Assembly (NCBI GenBank): GCA_013399875.1
Contig: VXAZ01005695.1
Span: forward strand, 798,104 to 862,103
From: Gymnorhina tibicen
Taxonomy: Eukaryota; Chordata; Aves; Passeriformes; Artamidae
Reading direction: 5' to 3'
DNA length: 64,000 bases
The notes below the pieces were generated by a model. The model had not been told where the DNA came from. It saw only the letters and a list, made by a program, of their open reading frames with translations, and did no database searches. Positions 54,701 through 64,000 of this stretch are shown here, one piece after another; position 1 is the stretch's first letter; each line of letters begins with the position of its first letter. The translations under genes were made by a program, and so were the position numbers.

Positions 54701-57700
54701 AGTACATTAAAAAAAAAGGTACTAAATGCTTTTTCATTCAAGATTTATTTTTACTTGTCAAAATAAACATATTTACTTACTTATTTTAAATGAATTATCA
54801 GCTTTTATAGTGTGTGAACAGACCTCTTTACCTGAATTGCTTGTGGTGTGGTAAGTAATTGCTGAGGTGCACACCAGGTCGTAACACCCTGTTCATGATT
54901 TGACTCCTTTCAACAAGGCTTCTGGAATAAGATGATATATGTTGGATAAATTAAAATGAGTGATTGTGTACATTTGAACTTGTATATCTGTGCATGTTTC
55001 CAGTTTTTGTGAGCGAATACCTGAGGTCCTGCCTAAATGAAATATTTGCATAGAGTCTCCTTGAATCTTAAAATCTAGATAATAGATCTGTTGATCACCA
55101 GCAGAATTGCTCTTTCTGTGAGTTAAGATGCCAGCTAATGCTTACTGTAATTGTAACAACAATTGGACTTGGTAGCTTACTTTGTCAGCTATTATTCTTT
55201 AATAGGTATATGAAAGCATATTTTCCATGGGTTGCTATATGTACCTTAATATGAGGAAATAAATTTCTAAATTTTCTGGAATACAATTAAGGCAGCTGTT
55301 AGCTATTACAGTAATGGCATTTTTGCTAGGTAAAAAGAAAATTTTTAGGTACTTGGTAATTGTGTCAGCTTGACATTACTTTTCACTGTGGTTGAGTTTT
55401 CAGCAGTGAATTGAAAACTAAGTAAAAGGCAAATTGTGGTCCTGCAGAAAAATCATTATCTGTCCAAGTTGCACTTGTGGCACCTGGGCAAGCTGCTAAT
55501 AGAGGTGCAGAGGTCCTGCTCTGTAGATTTTTGAAATTCTTTTTTATTTCAAAGTGTATATGGTTCTCCAAACTTAAAGTTACGATTTATGATTTTAGTT
55601 AAAATATGCTTGGTGTTCACCTATATATGTAAGGTGATTTTAAGTGCTTTCTTCCTTAAGCTTGTATTCTTTGTGGAAATGCTAGTTACAGAAACAGATA
55701 TAGTACCCTTTGAACATAACTTATTTCTTAATATTTAATACCTCCAAGATTAATGCAGGCAGTGAATTTCAGAAGGATTTAATTTGCTTATTTGTTTGTG
55801 ATCAGCCCTCCTATGGACTTGCTGTAGAGAAGGGGAGAAATTCTGATGAGTGAGGAAGTCAACTCAGGGAACTGCTCTAGGGGTATAGTCTAGTTTCTTG
55901 TGATACAGAAATATAATTTTTCAGTTTTTCAGCGTGCCTAGCATAGAATTTTAATGAACATTCCTATGGCATGGCTTAGTCAAAATATATAAATGGACTA
56001 AATAGAAATGGTATGTGAGTTGTCCTCAGACATTAAAGTTTAGAGCTATTTGGTTGCAAAACATGTGAAATACAGCATGTGATGTTTTACTTATTTTCTT
56101 AAATTGCAATCAGCAATTCCTTGCTTGACTTTACCAGGTTCAGTGACGTGTATTGAGCCTCCTAGAGAATGATGTGCCAGCATGGCAGCATCCAGTTTCC
56201 AAGACTGGACAGCTTGCTATACAAAGGGATAGTATGCTTAATATCAGCCAATTTTATGAGAAAGGAGAGATTTGTAATACCATTGTGAAAGCAAGATAGG
56301 AAAAATACCGTTTGTTCTCTGCCAGAACTTCAAAGATAATAAAAATTTCTTCCCTAATAGCCCAAGGAACTTTTTGAAGAGATTCTGCCACATGGCTTCC
56401 CAAACAAAAGACTGACAGATCTCTCTGGTTTATTGAACTCTTTAATGGTACGACATTAGCATTGATTTGCTGTGAAAACACTAGATTAATTGAGGTGTGT
56501 TCAATGATTAAATTGGAGGATGACAGCATCCTACTCCTGTTCACATTAAAGCTTTTGAAAAAGGCTACAATCTGATTTAATTGTTGTCTTCCTGTAGGTA
56601 TTGCTTTTTAAATTTACTCTTCTTTTTTCTTGCATCTCTCTATCTTGCTTTTCTTTTCAGTGAAGAGATGGCTTGAAGGTTCCTGTAATAAAACTATTGC
56701 AATATAAATAGTTAAAAGTTACAGAATAGTTACAGAATCTAGCATACATGTTTGACTGTGGCTTAGAGAATTCATTGTCACTCCTTCACATCACTAGAAT
56801 TTTCTTTATCTCACTAGAAGTTTTGGAAGTAGAATAAATGTTTATTACCTTTAAAAGTATAAATTCTTTACATTTTTAAATTATGTTAGGTTTGCTGGTG
56901 CGTATGTGCACAAAACGGAAATGTTGATGTGTCATGTGTAATAAAGTAGCAGAAGCAGAGAATATTTGAAATTTTTACTGGAACTGGAGTTTAATTTGAA
57001 TTAAATGGAAAACATTTATTGCATGCTTCTAAATGAGGTTTTAATTAAAATTAAATTAGTGCATCTTTTTAGACTTACACCTGAATAGGAAATTTGAGAC
57101 ATGCTTCAGTTGATGGTTGGTTTTCTCTGACTTTGATTAATCACTTTCAAAGTAAGCGAAGGATCGGTACAGTAATTTCATAATTACACACAAATGACTT
57201 AACTTGAAACTTTTAACTAAAATAACTGTAAAGGGAGTTTGATCTTGGTTAGTTTCATGTAATGCTGTGCATCTTCTAGGAGTGATTCAGATTCTTAGAA
57301 GTGCTAATCTGAAAAAAGGATCATACCATGATGCTACCCATTTATTTACAAGACACTTCGGTGGGAAATGTTGGACCTGGGAAGATTATTTTTCAGAGAT
57401 GTTGGAATAGTAAACAGAGGTTGAATGAAGGCATGAAATTAATGAAAATATTCTTGATGACTTGAGTGAGCGTTGCCTCAAGCCCTACATCTGTAAGCAT
57501 TGTTAAAGATTATCTGATAGAGCTGTTAATGAGGGTAAAGCCCGGAATGTATTTGACAGACCTAGCATGGCATAGGTTAGCAGTATGCCTGTGGCTGAAC
57601 TGGCTGCCTTCTTTCCAGGCAAATGTTAAAAACAAACAAGCAAACAATCCCCCACAAAAGCTTATTCAGAAGTTTTAAATTGGTATCAGTTTGCTCTTTT

Positions 57701-60700
57701 GGCATGTTAGTAATACTGTAAACATGGATCAAAGTGCAAAGCAAAATTATTTTGTGACTTGAAAATCTCAAGAAAATTTTATTTGAAGCAGGCAATTTGT
57801 AGTAAATCATGAAGATTCATTAAATGTAAAATCACAATTTTAACATGACAAGACTTTTTTATTAATGAGCTTTACAGCCATTGCTATTTGAAAAAAACCC
57901 AAACTTTCCATCATTTGTACATGTCATTGTATGCTGAATTTATTCAGTTTCTATTTAACTTCCACTATACATGTGGAAAATAATTCAGCAAGGTGTTTAT
58001 GCACAGATTTAGGAGAATTTATTTTATTAGTGATTCTATAACACCTTGTGGGATATTGTAAAATATACCACAGATTTCAAAATCTTTAAGTGAAGAGCTA
58101 TACATACTAGTTACAAATATACTTCCATTTATTTTTATTTCTACTATCTTTCAAGTTCTAGGATTGGCACTAAATATACAAGGTTAATTTTTATTCAGAG
58201 TCTGGCAGTTAGCTTCATTAAAGGGGAGAGAATCTGTATATTGCTTTTAATTGAAATGTCTGTTTGAATTTTATATACAACTAATGTCTTTTTAAGCAAA
58301 AAAATAACTCAGTAAGCAATTTTAAGACATTCTTTGAAACTTGAATTAATAAATTAAAGTGAATGAATTATTAAAGTGAGTTGTATCTTCCTTTTTTTAT
58401 TAAATATGTTTTCTGTCAGTATAGCTGGTTGACCTGGAAGAAGTGCTTTACGGACTTGACTGCTGTATTGCCAAATTCTTAACACATTATTACAAGTTTT
58501 AAAAGCAGCAGTGTATTTATTTGGATTTTAGTTAAAGGGATATTTGACTTTTTAATATGTGAGAGAAAACCTCAGTCAGATTAGGAGGAAAATATTAAGC
58601 TTCTGTTGCTACTTACCAGAAGATTTTTCTATGCTCTAAGCCTATACTGGTTGTTCACTTTGTAAAAAATCTAAAAAATTGCTTAGATTGGAAGGAGGAT
58701 AAAATTTGGAATGAAGAAAGCTTATTAAGACTGCATGGACCCTGTTTCTGTCACGGTATTATATTGCCTTAAAATGTACACTAGGTAATTTTTAAAGAGG
58801 ATGATGCATATTTAATGAAGAAATTTATTTATTTAAAAGGAAGGGTTGCCAATCAGTCTAAATTTGCTTCAGTTAAAACTTGATGGTCTAAAGACAACTT
58901 ATAATCCTTTACTTGTTATAAAGTATTGTCAAATTTGTAGTAGTATCAGTTAAGTTTATGGAAACTTTGTTTTAAGGTAGTTTAAAATAGAACTAAATCT
59001 TTAATTTGTATTTGATGGCACCTGTTTTCATTTTGTTTCCCTGGCAACACCAGTGGTATCAAAAATTGCCCGTAGACCACCCTGGTTTTAGAGAAGAATG
59101 AAATCAGCCTGGCTCAGCCTTTTATTTTACTGACTAAATACTTAGACAAAGCTTTAACACACAGTCAGTACTTTGCAAACTAACTCAAATGATTTGGGTA
59201 TACAGTTTGTGGGGGTTTTCTTATTAGAATTTTCTGTACAAATGCCAGTTTGTATTGTTCTGCTGTTTTAAAAATACACTGAGATATAGGAAGTATTTCT
59301 GATATCCTGTGTCTTAAAAAGCTGTGTTTGGAAGCCTTAATAACTACCTGCAGAAAAGTAGAGTAAAAATTCATAGTTTTTAGATAACACAGTGTGTCTG
59401 CTTTTAAAGCTGTATGGTTCCAAGGTTTTATTCCAAATGTAAGTTGTCATTATTTGCATTCCCATGGGAAACAAATAAAGGCAACATGACTGTTACCTCC
59501 AGAGTCTACTTTCTTCTGTGCTTCTTTACCATGTCTGAGAATTCAAGTTATGAAAATTACATATATGGTGTTCCAAACGCCACAAATCTTAATGCATTAT
59601 CAGATTGTGTTTCAGAACACAAACATGGACATAACTCTTGCCAATACTGCTTATCATTACCTACCTGCCTGAAAAACTCTGCTTTACTGACAGAAGCCTC
59701 CTCTGCAATGTATTTTCCTGAGCTCCAGGCCATACTGCTGATGATTAAAAAAAGTAAAACAGTTGGTGTTCTGGTGGAGCAAATCAGATTTATAATGATA
59801 GTTACAGGAACACAGTCTGAGAAGTTTAAGGTGTCTTACATTTTCCATTCTCCTCCAGAAATTTAGAATAATTCTGGAAGGTAATGAAGTAACCTGTTCC
59901 CAGAAAAGAGAGTACCTCTGATGGAATTTTTGGGTACCTATGGTGCAGTTCTTCCCAGTGTCCTGGTGCTGTGACTGTAGGCTTGGCATTAGAGATGGCA
60001 GCCCAGTATTCTCTCTACTGCTGCTCCTTTTTCCATGCTATGAAAACGTAGAACAGGTAGCATCAGCCGGCACAAGATTTATTGGCAAACTGACATGCAT
60101 GTGCTGAAACAGTCATCTGTTTCAAGCGGGATGTTCCTTAAGAAATGTAATAATCATGAACTCTAACCTTGAGACAGAGGGCACATCTATGCTGGGCGGG
60201 TACATCCAGACACAAGTGGACTTTGCCCGTACTGTTCCCCTTTCCGTTTTCTCCAGGAGTTTCTCTAGAGCAACTGTGTGTACTGTACACGTCTTGCTTT
60301 TTGTTTGTTTCTCTGAATAATATGACTAATTTGTGCAAGCTGTATTTTTTGATATTTAGTAGTGGCTAGCATTTGAGTCTTGGTGGTGAAAATGAGCATA
60401 TCCAAGTTCCTAATTTGGAAACCATGCTGTTGTTAAACAGTCAGAATAATTAAATTATTTAGAGAAATTGGCACAAAGTTTCTGAGAACTTGATCCTTCT
60501 AGCAATCTTGTGAATTGTCATGTGTAAATTGTGACTGTGGAGCAACTGGTTGTGTTGCCACTTGCTTGGTGTGAAAATATGTGGAGTGTGAAGTAGCTGG
60601 AAGGTTCTTTCTAGAGTGGAAATACTATGGTAAGCTGATGGTCCTAAGAAAGGTCTTACTGCTGTAGGCCTGGATGAACAGTAGGACGGGCTAAAAGCCA

Positions 60701-60818
60701 GAGGACGTGTCTTTCTGGATGAGTGTTGGAAAGTTGGTGGGTGCTCCCTCTGACAGCCGTGCTGTCCGAGAGCAGGACATGGTGTGGCTCCAGCTCAGGA
60801 CCAGTGCGCTGCCCTGAC

Positions 60819-60840
60819 GTGCCTCTGTACCCAGAGGCAC
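60819..60840. repeat. Perfect 9-bp hairpin
   Basis: GTGCCTCTG-TACC-CAGAGGCAC has fully complementary 9-bp arms and a 4-base loop, within a locally GC-rich stretch of intron 6. No flanking terminal repeats were seen, so it is not called a mobile element. Confidence 0.85.
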
Positions 60841-63800
60841 TCTGGTACCTGGCCTCTGAACTTGTTGCCATGTTTACCACTCTCTGTGTAAAAGACACTT
60901 TCTGTTTCAGACTGTAATTCCTAACCTTTAATACTGAATTAATTGATGGTGCCAGGACTGAGTGTGGACATGGAAGTGCATTTCACGGAGTGGCTAAAGC
61001 ATATGCTGCAGGATTTCTGCTGCTGGCTTGTTGACTTCGTGCATGTTGAGGTTAGATTAAGATTTGGTTCAGCATGAAGTTAGCTGATGCAAAATTTAGC
61101 CTATTACATTTCTTTTTAAAATTAACTTACAGGAGGAGAACAATGCATACTTTTGCAGTGTTTCTGATCTAGCATTATGATTCCTAAAGCTGCTTTAGTG
61201 TTGTCTGAAAAGAGTTTTGATAAAAATCAACTAGACTAACATGCCCATATAATAAGAGTTTGTTCTTGACCCCCTAGTACTTTATCCTTTTCTTATAGAT
61301 GAAGTCAGTGGGTATAATGTTCATTTTCTTAAGCCGTTAAGTCATATATGTCTTCCAGGTATTGTTTCATGCACTGAATGTGTCCCTTTCCTACTGCTTT
61401 TTAATAGTCTAGTTAGGACGTTACCTTGATTCCTTACCTATATTCAGAAAATGAGAACATGGTTGTCTCAGCTTTCTTTCATACCTCTGAAGGGAACTTT
61501 TTTTCCATAAAATTAACCTCTAATGTTAACAGAAGAAGAAGGTCTATCCTGAACATCATAATTACATTTGTAACACATTTAATTAATGACAGTTATCAGA
61601 AGATATATGGTGAGTAGAGAGATACTGGCAAACCTGGCACTGGCACAGGAACTTTTTTTTTTGCCTTTTATAACGTAACATAACTTTGATCAAAAGATGC
61701 TCTTGATACATGTTGCCAAAATAAGTAATTTCACACTCCAGAATTTCAGCAATTGACAAAATCTCCACCTTTATTGGTTTCCTTTGACAGTCATATTTAT
61801 AAAAACAGCCTCTCAGAGTGACTTTAAAGGCAGTGAACTGGATTACTAGGGGCCAAGGAACCAAATCTGGAGCTAAAAACAGGCACTGAAAACATTTTAC
61901 TTTCTGTTTAAATTGAAAAATTATTACGTAGGTTCTGCTGCTATAGTGTACACACACGCTGATTTGACTTCTGCATTATTACCTTCTCTAACTTTGTTTT
62001 GCTTTCATGATAGGAATCAAAAACTCTATCACAATTTCATGATTGCTATGCCCAAGATGGGCTTTAATTTAAAAAATGTATTTAATTATTTATTTCTATT
62101 TCACTACTTATTTATAAACATCTGGGGAATTTTAGTATTATGTTTGTAAGAATTCTACTAGACTTTTGACATTGAAATGGTAGCTTTTGGTTGCTATTGA
62201 GGCTTCAGAATTTATTAACAAATTCATCTATAAGGGAAATTTGTTTTACAGAGTAAAACATTATGTTTCTAATGCCTTTGCATTTCAGATGGTGATGGTT
62301 TAAATTATGACACCAGCCCTGTGCCTTAGGGCTTGCAATTCTGTAACTTTTTTCAGATGCATCAACTAAGCATTGCCTAATTTGTTATGAAATTGAAAGA
62401 AAAGTTGTTCAATAATTCTTACTAAGTTGTGCTGCTAACATCTGTTTCCAATAAAATACTGGTAATATGATAAGAATTGAAAGAATTGTGTGATTACTAG
62501 TTTCAAATAACCATTCCAATGATGGTCAACCAAAGACAGCTTTTCTTTCACTGAGAGAGTGATTTGTATGTATGGGGTGTTAAGTCCAAATGGCAGAGAA
62601 AGCTAATGCTGGTGGGGTGATATGCAAAGGTAAGGTATGTTGGTTTTGGATGCTGTTCTTTACAGAACCTCTGACAAATTTAGGAATTAAGTTATGTGTT
62701 TTCTCTTCTTAAATTTATCATTAAGTGTATTTACTATTTACCTAAGGAAATTATTGAGTACTCTCTAAAAAAATGAAGGCGACTACTTATTACAGACAGT
62801 TTAAATATGTATGCTTGGCTTTTTTGTTTTTAATACATAAACAGTGGTTCTCAAAAAAAAGAGTTGTATCATTTGGCAGGTAAAGGGGTCTGTTCTAGAA
62901 GTGGAAGGTTTTAAATGGCCCTGTTTAGAGCCAGAGTAATGATTGGCTGGTCCCCTACCATAAGTTAAAGCCAAATTTTGAAACTTAGTCTGATTTGTTA
63001 AGGTCGGGCAAGATGTGCTCAGAAGTGTTGAGGTGTTTTTCCCAATTTTCACATGAATTTTCATCTCTTCCACCTCCTTTCATATCCCTGGCACTTTGGC
63101 TAGGCAAAGGGAGCTCTCCAGCATGCAAGCAGAGAAAAGGTAAGTAAAGTCACAGGAGTGAAGCTTGGCAAAGTCTCTTTGAGAGACTGAAGTTCTGTTT
63201 CACGCAGAAGATGCGAACCCACCCCACCATGGCAATCCCTTCACTGGGGGAACCTCTGCTTTCAGATTTTTCAGTAGTAGTAGTTTCACCGGTATTTTGT
63301 TGTCTCTGCACACCAGCTTCTTAAAGAGAAAAAACAGTGACTATGAGTTCAGGGTATGCATGTGAGTAGCTAATGGGATGTAATTGATATATTTTACGAA
63401 TTCACTGTTCCTTAACTGCAGTACTTTGTGCTCATGAATCCTAGAGTTATGCTTCATCTCCAATACAAACAGCCTTGCTAGGGAAATGCAGACAAACCTT
63501 GTTCAGAGGCAGAGCATTAAATTTAAAAAATTTGCATCTAGAAGATGGTAAGGAACCTCAGGATTTTCAGACAAAAATGAGCATTGTATTCTTTGTATTT
63601 TTTTCCCATGGTTACAAGCTACTTCCAGACATGTGGAAACCTGCCTCCATCAAATGAAGGTGAAGAAAACAACAAATTTTTATTGTTACTGGTTTTTTTA
63701 GTATCTGTATCTATGGAGTTGGTTCTTTGAGAGGAGTATATTTGTATGTATAAAGACCATAAACATATGTCAATATCTATAAACAAAAAACTTAGTTTTT

Positions 63801-63850
63801 TATATTCAGGGATATATATTTATGGATTTATCTCTCAAAGAACTCTGTAT

Positions 63851-63872
63851 AGATACACAGACACACACACAG
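63851..63872. repeat. Short (AC)n repeat
   Basis: An imperfect run of ACAC units interrupted by G, a minor simple repeat near the window end. Confidence 0.8.
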
Positions 63873-64000
63873 GAGTTCTTTGATTCTATATATTTGCAAA
63901 TAATGTCCTTTTACATGTGGATGTTTTCAGTCAGGCAAAAAAAGAGTATTTATTTAATTATTTTTTAGTCTCCATGTTCAATAACACTTGGAAGGCATTG

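Noticed and set aside
59414..59866. A 150-codon plus-strand open frame in intron 6
   Set aside because: No domain or family match and no acceptor or donor that would join it to STK3 in frame with a known part of the protein.

Overview
This is a vertebrate nuclear genome window. I read it as a sauropsid, most likely a bird: the dispersed repeats I recognise are CR1 LINE fragments, there is a short solo retroviral LTR, and the introns are compact compared with mammals. The species cannot be named from sequence alone.

Layout. Positions 1 to about 3970 are a long, very GC- and CpG-rich block with no credible coding exon. It looks like the promoter island of a neighbouring gene. From the mammalian order, where OSR2 lies head-to-head upstream of STK3, the OSR2 5' region is the best guess, but no OSR2 coding sequence is present. 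About 3970-20380 is AT-rich intergenic DNA without a recognisable gene. A second CpG island at about 20380-21330 is the promoter and first exon of the only gene I can prove: STK3 (MST2), the Hippo-pathway Ser/Thr kinase, on the + strand.

STK3. Six coding exons join in frame across five introns with GT/AG borders: 21151-21173, 28009-28089, 28520-28648, 30640-30754, 47931-48095 and 48526-48693. They encode residues 1-227: the short N-terminus, the whole ATP-binding lobe, the catalytic loop, DFG, the activation segment and the start of the C-lobe. Paralogue-specific residues separate STK3 from STK4. The rest of the kinase domain, the regulatory linker and the C-terminal SARAH domain lie beyond the right edge. 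Everything from 48694 to 64000 is intron 6.

Repeats. The 17.2-kb intron 4 collects the mobile elements: three minus-strand CR1 copies (two with recognisable reverse-transcriptase remnants), a tiny plus-strand CR1 3' end, a 51-nt pure polypyrimidine tract, and a 526-bp solo LTR with a perfect 6-bp target duplication. The STK3 promoter carries a striking 17-bp near-perfect inverted repeat with a ZNF143/THAP11-like motif. I found no RNA genes, CRISPR arrays or unknown protein-coding system; most long open frames are chance frames in CpG-rich DNA or remnants of CR1.
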